This document shows positions 29,501 through 38,400 of a stretch of 64,000 nt of DNA, piece after piece; position 1 is the first letter of the stretch, and each line of letters starts with the position of its first letter. Source of the DNA: an uncultured Bacteroidota bacterium (GTDB taxonomy: Bacteria; Bacteroidota; Bacteroidia; Bacteroidales; F082); the NCBI GenBank assembly GCA_903891085.1, contig CAITDJ010000149.1, positions 36,933 to 100,932 on the forward strand. The letters are read 5' to 3'. The position numbers were made by a program, and so were the translations under genes. Below the pieces are notes generated by a model that saw only the letters and a program-made list of their open reading frames with translations, had not been told where the DNA came from and searched no databases.

Positions 29501-30258
29501 TTGAATCCAACACGATTATGACCAAAGGCATCCAAAAATTCGGAAGATTCCATTTCAACGCCGGCACCAAAGGTACGTGATGGTCCTTTGGTTGTAACAT
29601 TGATGATACCACCGGTTGCATCACCATATTGTGCAGGAGTTCCTCCCAAAATAACATCAACCTGCTCAATTGCAGACTGTGGTATACTGCTTGAACCGAT
29701 GACACGAACACCATCAATGTAGGTAGCCGTAGCATCGGAACGTGCACCTCGGACGTTACCTCGTTCACCATCGGCCGAAAACACACCGCCGACTGTTGCT
29801 GCAACTGCTTCAGCTGAACGGTTTGGCATTTTCTTAATTTCTTCAGCGGTTACAGAAGCACCGCTTGTTGTCTGGTCTTTTGAGATCAATGGAACAGCAT
29901 AATCAATAATCTCAACTGTTGCCAGATCGATTGATGAACTTACCATCACAATGTCGTAGAAAGTAATCTGGTTACCGGAAATATTAACACCTCTAACGGT
30001 AACGGCATTAAAACCTATAAAAGTTGCCTTTAAATCGTATTTTCCCGGGGGGATTGGGTTGATTACATAGTTCCCGTCAAAGTCGGAAGTTGCCCCTCCA
30101 ACGATTGTTCCTCCATTCTCGAGCACGATATTGGCAAATGCTACAGGTTCGCGGCTATCTTTTTCAATAACTTTTCCTTGTAGTCGTCCCTGCTGGGAAA
30201 ACGCCAACGTACACGACATCAGCACTATACCCAAGGTAAGCAGTAAATTTTTTAACAT
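26551..30258 (-). CDS. Oar-like TonB-dependent receptor
   Basis: A 1235-residue outer-membrane receptor. A signal peptide (1-21) is followed by a CarboxypepD_reg-like beta-sandwich (about 23-110) with the usual EPVAFANIVLENGG and DGNYVINPIPPG motifs. The plug domain (about 125-235) has KKMPNRSAEAVAATVGGVFS and ends GGIINVTTKGPSR, in which the conserved 'GGVINVxTK' pattern is seen. The remaining 1000 residues form the barrel, ending QIRLGVLFNF with a terminal Phe. Oar-type receptors lack SusD partners and are linked to protein or peptide secretion and uptake. It heads a unit with the very large T9SS-like protein 53 bases downstream (14 if that gene uses the alternative ATG at 26536). Confidence 0.92.
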   Translation of the reverse strand: MLKNLLLTLGIVLMSCTLAFSQQGRLQGKVIEKDSREPVAFANIVLENGGTIVGGATSDFDGNYVINPIPPGKYDLKATFIGFNAVTVRGVNISGNQITFYDIVMVSSSIDLATVEIIDYAVPLISKDQTTSGASVTAEEIKKMPNRSAEAVAATVGGVFSADGERGNVRGARSDATATYIDGVRVIGSSSIPQSAIEQVDVILGGTPAQYGDATGGIINVTTKGPSRTFGAGVEMESSEFLDAFGHNRVGFNIQGPLIKGKNATTALLGFFIAGDVNFDKEGAPSAIGWQHANSTVLGSIEQNPLRPSGTGTGTYMNGEFVRGSDLVTSKRSMNTENYDINVSGNINIRTTETINLTLGGTYNKSAGTAFNYASSFYNYDKNAQYDNNTWRVFGRFTQRFPTSSESSSLVKNIYYSIQADYTQQKNDFGDPFHGSDLFKYGYIGKFSTYTTPTYELGSDTVNGHFYDNVWVLNSWDYDTLVTWTPSDINQLVANHTTSYYDTYAGLVDGHYNNLDQIQLGGGLLNGSTPDPFYGLYAAPGTNQSGYNVTDNTQFSINVAGSMDIGNHEIKLGFQYEQRTNRGVGYAPTGLWNLMRGLTNFHLIELDKDNPYVVNYDGIVDTIMYNRKYDGNSQRIFDQNLRTKLGLSVDGLDYINIDSYDFNNNSVEYYDLNGQRHTINLNEELFDISMFSPDELLNDGNSYVNYLGYDYTGKKLTSTPSFDDFFTAQDENGMYLRPIGAFQPIYMAGYIQDKFAFKDLIFNIGVRVDRFDANQKVLKDNYLLFNAYTASEVTTIKGQTVTHPSGIGDDFTVYVDKVNDPSRIVGYRSANTWFNAEGAEIQDPIVLDVGSGISPYLVNANQNRVDITSFQDYEPQLSVMPRISFSFPISDEALFFAHYDVLTQRPTSNLFSNPSTYYFFESINGFLNNPSLKPSQTIDYELGFTQKLTNSSSITFTTFYREMRDMIQVYRFNGAYPKSYTSYNNLDFGTVKGLTMEYDLRRTGNTRVRASYTLQFANATGATTTTAAALVAAGLPNLRSTIPMPWDRRHQFNLLLDYRYTGGKEYNGPVIRREKKDKAPVQLLANTGFSLTVAGGSGTPYTASRNVISPISTGSNLLKGSYFGSRLPWQFRLDLRVDKDINLKFGGSEEKDKRAAYLNVYLQVLNLLDTKNIMGVYSATGNPDDDGYLAAPEWQRQINNQTDPEAFRELYDVYVNSPGNYSSPRQIRLGVLFNF

Positions 30259-30383
30259 ACCAGCGTAAATTTATGTTATACTATTTCAAATTTGTGCGTT
30301 AAAAGTGGGTAAAGGTAAAAAACAATTCGTTTTATTTACCAAAGTAATAGCATGCTTTTAAAAAAAAGTTTCGGATCAAAATT

Positions 30384-30827
30384 TCAGGCATATGGACGGT
30401 TGAGAATAATTGAATAGATGACTGCACGTCTTGCATCAAAACCAAATAAAATTGATTCGGTATTTTCTTCCCTATCAATGTCCGGTTCATCATCAAACTC
30501 AATAGAAGAATATCCGCTTACTTCCTCTGCCGATTCTAGAGAAGACAAATTATCCAGTGAGTTTACCTCTGACTCGATTGCTTCCAATGTAAACTGTTCG
30601 TTCAAACTTTCATTCGCGCCAATTTCCGTCGTTTCTTCGATTGTGTCAACCTGCATCATTTCGCGTGGACGTAAAAGTTCCTGTAAAACCTCATCGAAAG
30701 TAGTTGCCGGTTTCTTTCGGGGTTCACTCCCTTCGGGAAGAACAGTCTGCTGCTCTTTTCGGGTCTTTCGAAATATTGTAAAGGCAACCCAGAACACAGC
30801 AATCAGAATGTAGATGATGTCTTCCAT
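30384..30827 (-). CDS. Single-pass membrane protein conserved in Bacteroidota
   Basis: A 147-residue protein with one N-terminal helix (residues 4-20), a basic segment, a long acidic low-complexity middle (about 60-125) and a conserved-looking C-terminus, FDARRAVIYSIILNRPYA. In my experience of this phylum, short proteins with one N-terminal helix, an acidic middle and an 'AVIYSxILNRxY' end recur next to unrelated genes. No function is known. It is probably in the inner membrane with the acidic part in the cytoplasm. It stands alone between the TonB operon and the LytTR regulator gene. Confidence 0.7.
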   Translation of the reverse strand: MEDIIYILIAVFWVAFTIFRKTRKEQQTVLPEGSEPRKKPATTFDEVLQELLRPREMMQVDTIEETTEIGANESLNEQFTLEAIESEVNSLDNLSSLESAEEVSGYSSIEFDDEPDIDREENTESILFGFDARRAVIYSIILNRPYA

Positions 30828-31018
30828 AATGCATCAGTTTACAGATTTAAAGTGTAAAGATACGCATTAGTAATTATAAAACCATATGTTCAAAAATCGA
30901 AAATTTTCGATTGGAACACCAATTACAAAAAACTTACTAAAAAATATGAATGTGCCTGTTTATCAGAAAATACACCAGGCTTATGACAGTCTAAAACCTA
31001 ATTTAGAAAAGAAGATGA

Positions 31019-31768
31019 TCAAATGTTATGGATTATTTCAAGAACTTTTTCTTTCTTGCGACGTGATACAGGAATCTTACTTCCATCGGTAAGTGTTATG
31101 AACCCGCCCTCATCACGGTTAAAATTCTGAATACAATGGATATTGATCAGATGAGATTTGTGAGGCCGAATAAAATCGAATTCTTCAAGCATTCCCTCCA
31201 CCTCTTTTAGTGTTTTGCTAATGAGCAGGTGGCTGCCATTATCGAAATAAAAATGTGTATAGTAATTATCTGACTCACACCGCACGATTGTATCAGTGTT
31301 TACGATATGAATTTTATCGGCAGTCGCAAGATTTATTCTTCTTTTTTCCGGTGGTCTCGAACCAACATCACTCAGGAGGGTTTCAATGTTTTTGAAACTG
31401 TTCTTTTTTGATTTTAATTGCTTCACTTTTTCAACAGCAGCCATAAGTTCCTCGGGCACAATTGGCTTTAACAGATAATCAAGGGCCTGATATCGAATGG
31501 CTTTGATGGCAAATTGCTCAAAAGCTGTTGTAAAAACCACTTCAAAATCAATTTTATCGAACTTTTCAAGTAAACGAAAGCCACTGCCATCAGGCATTTC
31601 AATATCTAAAAAAACAAGATCAGGATGATGCTGCTCAATCATAGCCTTGCCCGACTCAACTCCGCCGGCTTCGGCACAAATCATTACGCCCGGACAAAAC
31701 CGGCTGAGCAATGCTTTTAAAGCTTCGCGGGATTTAAGCTCGTCTTCAACTATCACGCATCGAACCAT
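31019..31768 (-). CDS. LytTR-family response regulator
   Basis: A 249-residue regulator. Residues 1-120 form a receiver domain: the acidic pocket in VIVEDELKSREA, the phospho-acceptor in LVFLDIEMPDGSG (about residue 55), the TTAFEQFAIKAI segment and the Lys in DYLLKPI. Residues 145-249 form a LytTR DNA-binding domain with KIHIVNTDTIVRCESDNYYT and the IRPHKSHLINIHCI motif. It lies downstream of, and on the same strand as, the propeller sensor kinase, 280 bases away, the standard LytS/LytR-type pairing in Bacteroidota. Target genes are unknown. Confidence 0.95.
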   Translation of the reverse strand: MVRCVIVEDELKSREALKALLSRFCPGVMICAEAGGVESGKAMIEQHHPDLVFLDIEMPDGSGFRLLEKFDKIDFEVVFTTAFEQFAIKAIRYQALDYLLKPIVPEELMAAVEKVKQLKSKKNSFKNIETLLSDVGSRPPEKRRINLATADKIHIVNTDTIVRCESDNYYTHFYFDNGSHLLISKTLKEVEGMLEEFDFIRPHKSHLINIHCIQNFNRDEGGFITLTDGSKIPVSRRKKEKVLEIIHNI

Positions 31769-32049
31769 ATGAGCCAGAATTTTAATTGGTTGTCTTTTTA
31801 CAATTAACAGAAGGTAAAATTACACTATTCTGAAATTAATTCTACTATTTTATCAATTTTTTATTTTAAATAATGTTAATTTTTCAGGCGTACTTATTAA
31901 ATAAAAAAGTTTAATCATGCATAATTGAAGTAAAATCACATTGATCTACTGGCCAAAATACCATCCTGAATTAATGTAAGACCTGATTTCATTTCAAAAT
32001 ACCATTCATTAAAATTTCAACCAGTGATTCGTTTTCTTCACATACGCAT

Positions 32050-35000
32050 TTATTGCTTCATTACTATGTTTAATTCAACACGTGTGCCTGATGCATTGCC
32101 ATTTTCATCAAAAAGGTCAGTAATTTTAACGGAATATGAGTCATCACTAAACTGATTCAGGATTGACAATCGTTCACTGGTTATAGACATTCCCTTAGGT
32201 TTTTGTTCAATACCTGATGCATTTCTGATCTCAGTTGCTCTTTTCCTTCCAACTCCATCATCCTGAATAAGGCAAAGAAGGTTTTTACCATCCAACACCA
32301 ATTCGATCAGTAAATTCCCTTTATGTTTACTGTTCAATAACCCATGCACAATAGCATTTTCGACGTATGGCTGCAATATCATTGGAGGTATCTCAATGAA
32401 TTCCTGATCAATTTTTGGATCAATATTGATTGTAAAATCAAACCTGTCACCAAATCTGAACGATTCAATTTCGATAAACAAAGTGAGTGCATTCAACTCA
32501 TCGATCAATGGTATAAAACTCTCTCCAGAATTGCTCAAGGTTTTGCGCATTAACTGCGAAAATTTTGAAAGATAATGAATGGCTCCATCAATGTCATTGC
32601 CCAGAATCAATCCCTGTATACTATTGAGTGAGTTAAATAAAAAATGAGGATTCATCTGTAATTGCAGTGCTTTTTGCTCGAGTTGGTAGAGTTTTTTCTC
32701 GATTGCATAATACTGTTTCTCAGCATCATGTTTCTTTCTCAAAAAACGCATCCTAATTACAATAAGCGTGTAAAATAAAATACTGATGATGATGACCACC
32801 ATTATCCTGAAAACCCATGTCGAATACCAGGGAGGTTTTATGATGATAGTGATTTCCATTCCTTTTTCAGGCCATTGCCCATACACATTGGATGCCATCA
32901 ACAAGAAACGATAAGTTCCCGGAGGAACCCTTGTATACTCGGCAATTCGGTTGTCTGCTTTTTTTTCGATCCATTTCGAATCATACCCTTTTAGCATGAA
33001 GCGGTAAACATTTTTCGATGGATTTGTAAAATCAAGCGCTGAAAATCCGAATGAAAAGAAATTATCTTCATGGTTCAGCCAAAGGGTATCCTGATCATGA
33101 AGTGCTTTGTTTTGAAGTATATTAAATTTTTTAAAAGCAGTAATCTGTATATTTTGTTTTCCCGGATTAGCTATAATTTCTTCCGGATAAAAAGCATTGA
33201 AACCATTCATCCCTCCAATAAATATTTCACCATCCTGCGCAACATAACCCGCATTCCAATTAAACTCATTGCACTGCAATCCATCTGTGACGTCGAAGTT
33301 GGTGAAGCTTTGAAGAAGCCTGTTATAGCGCGATATTCCCCAGTTGGTTGTAACCCAGATATCCTTAAATCGATCCTCTATCACAAGATACACAACATTA
33401 TCAGGCAGTCCATCATTCATAGTCAGTATTTTGAACTGGTTTTCTTTTCTATCGAAACGAACCAGACCCCCGCCCCTCGTCCCAAGCCATATAATACCTT
33501 CTCCATCTTCAATCACTGAATAAAAACTATTGCTGCTACTGTTATTTTCACTGGTCCCGTTATCAGGTATTTTATAGGTAGTAAAATCCTCGGTCTTTTC
33601 ATTAAAAATTGCCAGACCATTGGCAGTGCTTATCCATAGTTCCCCATCCTTATTCAGATAAAGATCATATAATTTATTATCAGCCAATGAATTAAAATCT
33701 GAATCATTGTAATAGAATTGAACAAACCCTTTTCTGTCATTATCCATGCGGTTTAAGCCATTCCCTGTTGCTATCCAAATACGTCCAAACTTATCTTCAA
33801 TAATATCAAGAATAAAGTTGTTGCTTATAGATCCCTTGTCTGATGGATCGTTTGTGTAAACCCAACGCTTACCCGAAACAGGATCATAGCGGTATAATCC
33901 ATCGTGTCGGGTACCAATCCAATAATGATTGTTTCTATCCTTAAAAAGACAGCGTATCTGTTTGTTCTTCAGCCCAACGGCCTTGCCATTAAACTCCTCA
34001 CTTTGGGTGTATTTACCATTCATTCTATTGAATATGCTCATGCCGTTATCCGTGCCCACCAAAAATTCATTGGTTGAATACGCAAGGAAGCTCCAAACCT
34101 GGTTACTCGAAAAACCAGTCAGGTATTCAAATGTCGTCCGGTATGATCTGAATTTTGGAGCATCCCTGTCGAATTTGTTCAGCCCGTTGAAGGTACCAAT
34201 CCATACAATCCCATCTTTTGACTGATAAACACTCAAAACCCTGTTATTCGTCAGGCTGTAGTTATATGACTGATTACTCTGATACCCTTTGATCAGATTT
34301 GTTTCATTATCAATAAAGAAGAGTCCGTTCGCATAAGTGCCTATCCATATACCGGATGATGTTTCATTTGTCAGACATGTAATCTCGTCTGTATTTAAAG
34401 CTTTGTTCCCGATTGAATTCAAGTCAATCTGTTGAAATGATTTACTGGTAGCGATAAACGTAACCAGCCCCTTCTTTGTTCCAACATACAACTGCTGCTG
34501 GCTATCAAAAGCCAATGTATTCACCTGATTATCAGGTAAACTGAATTTATCTGACACCTGATGGATGTATCTTTCTATCAATCCGGATATACGATCAATA
34601 ACAAACAAACCGTGGTTGGTTGCTATGTAATAGTTACTCTCCTTGTCCTGAATAACCATCTTATATTGAACAGCTGATAATCCGTACTTTGATTCAATAT
34701 TTGTGAAACGCTTAAAGCTATTGGTTGAGCGATCCAATGCATCTAATCCATGATTAGTACACACCCATAGCGCTCCATTGTGATCTTTGTAAATCGAATT
34801 TAATACATTGTCGGACAACGAATTGTTTTCATCTCCTTTATTAAAAAATCTTTCGATTGAATCATTGCAAAGGTTGACAAGATTCAAACCATTTTCAGTA
34901 CCAACCCATATTGAATCGCCTGTTTGCAATAAACACGTGATCGTTTCATTACTTAAGCCCTGTTCCTTATTAAAAATTGTAAATTCATATCCATCAAAAC

Positions 35001-35265
35001 GATTCAAGCCATCAAATGTTCCAAACCACATAAACCCCATCTCATCCTGAACAATCGATACAATAGAGTTTTGACTGATACCACGTTCAATTTTAATGTT
35101 CTCTGACATGATCCGATCAAAATAGGGATCTCTGCTATTTGCCTGAGAGAGGCTGTTGAAGCTGAGTAAAAAATAAAGGTAAATAAATGGCAATAATCGC
35201 CGGCTTGTTTGATTTACCGGCCTTTTGAGCCATAAAACATATATCGGTTGTGTTTTTTGTATCAT
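32050..35265 (-). CDS. Propeller-type sensor histidine kinase (LytS-like)
   Basis: A 1071-residue membrane kinase. The start at 35265 is chosen because it follows the stop of the upstream lipoprotein gene by 2 bases and gives a signal-anchor-like N-terminus; an ATG at 35304 would overlap that gene. Residues about 45-700 contain many 'W-x-G-T-x-x-G-L' ligand_9/Reg_prop repeats (for example MWFGTFDGLNRFD), forming two seven-bladed periplasmic propellers. A Y_Y_Y domain precedes one transmembrane helix (near 800). The cytoplasmic part has NPHFLFNSLNSIQG, holding the phospho-acceptor His, and an ATPase domain with ILQPYVENAIVHG and DDGVGR. This kinase class usually senses glycan breakdown products. 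Confidence 0.93.
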   Translation of the reverse strand: MIQKTQPIYVLWLKRPVNQTSRRLLPFIYLYFLLSFNSLSQANSRDPYFDRIMSENIKIERGISQNSIVSIVQDEMGFMWFGTFDGLNRFDGYEFTIFNKEQGLSNETITCLLQTGDSIWVGTENGLNLVNLCNDSIERFFNKGDENNSLSDNVLNSIYKDHNGALWVCTNHGLDALDRSTNSFKRFTNIESKYGLSAVQYKMVIQDKESNYYIATNHGLFVIDRISGLIERYIHQVSDKFSLPDNQVNTLAFDSQQQLYVGTKKGLVTFIATSKSFQQIDLNSIGNKALNTDEITCLTNETSSGIWIGTYANGLFFIDNETNLIKGYQSNQSYNYSLTNNRVLSVYQSKDGIVWIGTFNGLNKFDRDAPKFRSYRTTFEYLTGFSSNQVWSFLAYSTNEFLVGTDNGMSIFNRMNGKYTQSEEFNGKAVGLKNKQIRCLFKDRNNHYWIGTRHDGLYRYDPVSGKRWVYTNDPSDKGSISNNFILDIIEDKFGRIWIATGNGLNRMDNDRKGFVQFYYNDSDFNSLADNKLYDLYLNKDGELWISTANGLAIFNEKTEDFTTYKIPDNGTSENNSSSNSFYSVIEDGEGIIWLGTRGGGLVRFDRKENQFKILTMNDGLPDNVVYLVIEDRFKDIWVTTNWGISRYNRLLQSFTNFDVTDGLQCNEFNWNAGYVAQDGEIFIGGMNGFNAFYPEEIIANPGKQNIQITAFKKFNILQNKALHDQDTLWLNHEDNFFSFGFSALDFTNPSKNVYRFMLKGYDSKWIEKKADNRIAEYTRVPPGTYRFLLMASNVYGQWPEKGMEITIIIKPPWYSTWVFRIMVVIIISILFYTLIVIRMRFLRKKHDAEKQYYAIEKKLYQLEQKALQLQMNPHFLFNSLNSIQGLILGNDIDGAIHYLSKFSQLMRKTLSNSGESFIPLIDELNALTLFIEIESFRFGDRFDFTINIDPKIDQEFIEIPPMILQPYVENAIVHGLLNSKHKGNLLIELVLDGKNLLCLIQDDGVGRKRATEIRNASGIEQKPKGMSITSERLSILNQFSDDSYSVKITDLFDENGNASGTRVELNIVMKQ

Positions 35266-35267
35266 AA

Positions 35268-35549
35268 TCAGAAATTTTCTCTGAACCACGAACGACGACG
35301 CCATGTCATATTTTTACGGCTTCTCTTTTGCATTTTCTTCATCATCTTTTGTGCTTCGTCTGATTGTTTATCAAAATGAGCATCAATTTCACGCTGATAT
35401 TCCTTTTGCGATTCTTTCTCAGATTCGACCTGCATTTTATAGGCTTGTTTTTCAGCCTTTGAAGCCCTCTTTTGGAAAATACAACCTGAAAAACTCAAGC
35501 AGAAAACCAGTATAACAACTTTGATTATGATGGAATGAAAGTGTTTCAT
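35268..35549 (-). CDS. Small basic lipoprotein upstream of the sensor kinase
   Basis: A 93-residue protein from the ATG at 35549. Residues 1-22 form a type II signal peptide ending in LSFSGC, a lipobox. The mature part is highly charged and probably one long helix (residues 30-75, rich in Lys, Glu and Gln), ending in RKNMTWRRRSWFRENF. No family is recognised. It is translationally coupled with the sensor kinase gene, so it may help the propeller sensor in the periplasm; this is inference from gene order only. The upstream ATG at 35597 would add 16 residues and spoil the signal peptide. Confidence 0.6.
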   Translation of the reverse strand: MKHFHSIIIKVVILVFCLSFSGCIFQKRASKAEKQAYKMQVESEKESQKEYQREIDAHFDKQSDEAQKMMKKMQKRSRKNMTWRRRSWFRENF

Positions 35550-35573
35550 TTTTGTAAAAAAGATAACTTTTGA

Positions 35574-35581
35574 CAAATGTA
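35574..35581 (-). promoter_or_regulatory. -7 box for the lipoprotein/sensor kinase unit
   Basis: Minus-strand TACATTTG fits TAnnTTTG and lies 25 bases before the lipoprotein start at 35549, supporting that start rather than the one at 35597, which would be upstream of the box. Confidence 0.4.
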
Positions 35582-35616
35582 ACGTAATTTTAACCAATAT
35601 TTTACGTTGTTAGACC

Positions 35617-36102
35617 ATGATGTTAGATCACAAATACAATTTTGAACTTAAAAAATTGAAACCAAGAATCGTTTTTTTCATTCTGATTTTTTCCTTTATG
35701 GCTTCTTGCGCCAAAGAGGAGCAAAATCCCAATGTGCCTGATGTATATATCAATGTAACAATTGATCCCAACTCAACGGTATATCAGGAATTGAACACCT
35801 CGGGAGGGTGGATGTACCTTACATCAACCCCGCCTAGCCGTGGTATTATTGTTTACAGACTCACACAGGACGAGTTTTTGGCATTTGACCGTATTCCTCC
35901 CAATGAACCAAACCGTTGTTGCGAAAGTTCGACCAATTGTACACGATTGGTGGTTGGAGATAATTATCCATTTGCCAAAGATGATTGTACTGGCACCTTA
36001 TACTCATTATTGGACGGAAGTATTTTTCAAGGTGAAGGAAAATGGCCGATGATTCGTTATAACGCCACTTACAATGGGCAATACCTGAGGATTTTTAATT
36101 GA
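35617..36102 (+). CDS. Lipoprotein with degenerate Rieske-like C-terminus
   Basis: A 161-residue protein. Residues 16-32 form a lipoprotein signal ending in FMASC. The mature part resembles the Bacteroidota lipoproteins with a Rieske-like beta fold: a GGWMYLTSTPPSRGIIVYRL hairpin, then AFDRIPPNEPNRCC, and a C-terminal PFAKDDCTGTLYSLLDGS and IFQGEGKWPMIRY. True Rieske proteins bind [2Fe-2S] through C-x-H and C-x2-H motifs. Here His residues are missing at both sites, so a cluster is unlikely. The fold assignment is tentative. Monocistronic, convergent with the receiver gene. Confidence 0.55.
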   Translation: MMLDHKYNFELKKLKPRIVFFILIFSFMASCAKEEQNPNVPDVYINVTIDPNSTVYQELNTSGGWMYLTSTPPSRGIIVYRLTQDEFLAFDRIPPNEPNRCCESSTNCTRLVVGDNYPFAKDDCTGTLYSLLDGSIFQGEGKWPMIRYNATYNGQYLRIFN

Positions 36103-36167
36103 AATAATATAATTAGAGAATATTTCTACTCAACTTCAAGTCTGAGAAAATGAACCATTATGCTCTG

Positions 36168-36554
36168 TTACAAATTATCAGGTTTTTTTCTTTTTTTATA
36201 ACGACTAATAACACGTTGAATTTCATCAGGATCGACCGGTTTAAGCAAGTAATCGAATGCGGCAAGTTTGATTGCCTGAACACCAAACTTATCATAGGCT
36301 GTAACAAAAACAATTGAGGTATAAATTTGATTTTCAATTAGTTGTTTTGCCAGATCAATACCCGAAATCTGAGGCATCCGGATATCTAAAAAAACCAAAT
36401 CGGGTTTCAACCTATTAATTACATCGAGTCCGGATTCTGCATCTCCAGAAACAGCAATTATTTCAATTTCCGGAAATTTTGATAACATGGACTGTAATAT
36501 ATACCTGCCTTCCTCCTCATCGTCGATAATAATCGTCCTGATTTTATTCTGCAT
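36168..36554 (-). CDS. Single-domain response regulator (receiver only)
   Basis: A 128-residue receiver from the ATG at 36554 (an upstream ATG at 36629 would add 25 residues of no domain). It has the acidic pocket in RTIIIDDEEEG, the phospho-acceptor Asp in LVFLDIRMPQISG, the Thr/Ala switch in VFVTAYDKFGVQAI and the Lys in DYLLKPVDP. It is closest in sequence to the receivers of LytTR regulators, but it stops after RYKKRKKPDNL with no DNA-binding domain, and the 65 bases to the next gene cannot encode one. It may therefore act as a phosphate sink or a protein-protein switch. No kinase is adjacent. Confidence 0.85.
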   Translation of the reverse strand: MQNKIRTIIIDDEEEGRYILQSMLSKFPEIEIIAVSGDAESGLDVINRLKPDLVFLDIRMPQISGIDLAKQLIENQIYTSIVFVTAYDKFGVQAIKLAAFDYLLKPVDPDEIQRVISRYKKRKKPDNL

Positions 36555-36631
36555 GTTTTTAATTCTGATCAAATACAAAAATAGTTGATTTTCAACTACG
36601 GACGAAAATGAATAAAAATGGTACACCAATT

Positions 36632-36662
36632 AAAAAGGCATCCAGAAAAGAATGCCTTTTTT
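36632..36662 (-). terminator. Terminator after ahcY
   Basis: AAAAAGGCAT (36632-36641) pairs with ATGCCTTTTT (36652-36661), with A and T tracts on the two sides, so it could serve both strands. It lies 57 bases beyond the ahcY stop. Confidence 0.7.
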
Positions 36663-36718
36663 AATTAGTCAAATATTTTTCTCAATGATTGAGAATGAAT
36701 GCCACATAAGGCATATTA

Positions 36719-38146
36719 CTAATATCTGTAATGATCGGGTTTATAAGGTCCGCCAACCGGAACGCCAATATATGCTGCTTGTTCTTCAGTTAAGGTAGTG
36801 AGTTTCACGCCAATTTGGGCTAAATGCAATCGTGCCACTTCTTCGTCGAGAAATTTTGGCAAACGATACACATCAACCGGATAATTATCGCGTCTTTCCC
36901 AAAGATCAAGTTGCGCCAGCGTCTGGTTTGTGAATGAATTACTCATTACAAAACTAGGATGACCGGTAGCACAACCTAAATTCACCAATCGGCCTTCGGC
37001 AAGCAGATAAATGCAATTTCCGTTTGCAAATTCATATTTGTCAACCTGTGGTTTGATCGTAGTTTTTGTAACATCTTTCGCTTCTTCAAGCCGGCTAACC
37101 TGAATTTCGTTATCGAAATGTCCAATATTGCATACAATCGCCTGATCTTTCATTTTACGGATATGATCCAACGTAATCACATCTTTGTTGCCGGTAGTGG
37201 TTACATAGATATTACCAATTTTCAGTGCCTCGTCGATAGTAGTTACCTCAAATCCTTCCATGGCAGCCTGTAAGGCGCAGATCGGATCAATTTCAGTAAT
37301 CAATACACGTGCACCATAAGCTTTCAGCGATTTTGCCGAGCCTTTGCCCACATCGCCATAACCTAACACCACGCACACTTTTCCGGCTAACATCACATCG
37401 GTTGCACGTTTGATTCCATCAGCCAGCGATTCACGACAGCCATATAAATTATCAAATTTCGATTTTGTTACCGAATCGTTCACATTGATGGCAGGAACCA
37501 ACAATTGTCCGCTTTCTTTCATCTGATAAAGCCTGTGCACACCGGTTGTTGTTTCTTCCGAAACGCCTTTCCAATCGGCCACTGTACGGTGCCAGTGCTT
37601 ATTATCTTCAATAAAGGTTTCCTGAAGCGTTTTCATAAAAGCGGCCTCTTCAGCATTGCTTGTTACGCTTTTTAACAGCGCGGGATTTTTTTCGATATCG
37701 AATCCTTTGTGAATCATCATGGTTGCATCGCCACCATCGTCCACAATCAGGTTAGGGCCTAATCCTCCTTCGAAAGTGAGTGCCTGTTTGGTACACCACC
37801 AATATTCCTCGAGCGATTCGCCTTTCCAGGCAAAAACCGGTACGCCAACAGCAGCAATGGCTGCAGCTGCATGATCCTGGGTCGAAAAAATATTGCAACT
37901 TGCCCAACGCACTTCAGCACCCAACTCGACCAATGTTTCGATGAGTACGGCAGTTTGAATTGTCATGTGCAACGAACCAGAAATACGGGCGCCTTTTAGC
38001 GGTTTTGTTGCACCAAATTTTGTCCTTAACGACATCAAACCGGGCATTTCCATCTCGGCGACTTCAATTTCTTTGCGACCCCAGTCAGCCAATTTAATAT
38101 CAGCTACTTTGTATTGGAGATCATTTACAATAACACTTTGATTCAT
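36719..38146 (-). CDS. ahcY: Adenosylhomocysteinase
   Basis: A 475-residue NAD-dependent enzyme that hydrolyses S-adenosylhomocysteine to adenosine and homocysteine, keeping methylation going. N-terminal motifs include [20 protein letters not shown] and [16 protein letters not shown]. The NAD-binding Rossmann motif is [13 protein letters not shown], near residue 260. It ends in [10 protein letters not shown], the family's typical C-terminal Lys-x-x-x-Tyr-Arg-Tyr. The full length matches the longer bacterial form with its extra segment. A -7 box is present upstream; I found no SAH riboswitch in the leader. Monocistronic. Confidence 0.97.
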   Translation of the reverse strand: MNQSVIVNDLQYKVADIKLADWGRKEIEVAEMEMPGLMSLRTKFGATKPLKGARISGSLHMTIQTAVLIETLVELGAEVRWASCNIFSTQDHAAAAIAAVGVPVFAWKGESLEEYWWCTKQALTFEGGLGPNLIVDDGGDATMMIHKGFDIEKNPALLKSVTSNAEEAAFMKTLQETFIEDNKHWHRTVADWKGVSEETTTGVHRLYQMKESGQLLVPAINVNDSVTKSKFDNLYGCRESLADGIKRATDVMLAGKVCVVLGYGDVGKGSAKSLKAYGARVLITEIDPICALQAAMEGFEVTTIDEALKIGNIYVTTTGNKDVITLDHIRKMKDQAIVCNIGHFDNEIQVSRLEEAKDVTKTTIKPQVDKYEFANGNCIYLLAEGRLVNLGCATGHPSFVMSNSFTNQTLAQLDLWERRDNYPVDVYRLPKFLDEEVARLHLAQIGVKLTTLTEEQAAYIGVPVGGPYKPDHYRY

Positions 38147-38182
38147 AGTTATTTCTTGTCAGTTAAATGATTAAAAAGTTTG

Positions 38183-38190
38183 CAAAAGTA
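38183..38190 (-). promoter_or_regulatory. -7 box upstream of ahcY
   Basis: Minus-strand TACTTTTG matches TAnnTTTG, 37 bases before the ahcY start. A TTG at the usual -33 spacing was not found. Confidence 0.4.
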
Positions 38191-38400
38191 CATATAATTC
38201 TTATTGGGTTTGTAATCTCAAACAACATACTACCCATAATTGTTCAGGCGTCGGAGGCCAATTTCCATTTCAAAACCCTCATTCTTCCTTGAAATCGTCG
38301 ATTGCAGTTAATAATTGGGGGAAGTTTATTTTCAAAAAAAAAAAGACATCAAAACGAGATTACCACATAATACATCAACAGCTTTGATTCAATAGTAAAC

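Noticed and set aside
30886..31092. A 68-residue plus-strand open frame before the LytTR regulator
   Set aside because: It overlaps the 3' end of the LytTR gene, has no recognisable feature and no promoter-like box.
38147..38400. Possible SAH riboswitch upstream of ahcY
   Set aside because: Reading the minus-strand leader I found only a -7 box and AT-rich DNA, with no convincing stem set for an SAH aptamer.
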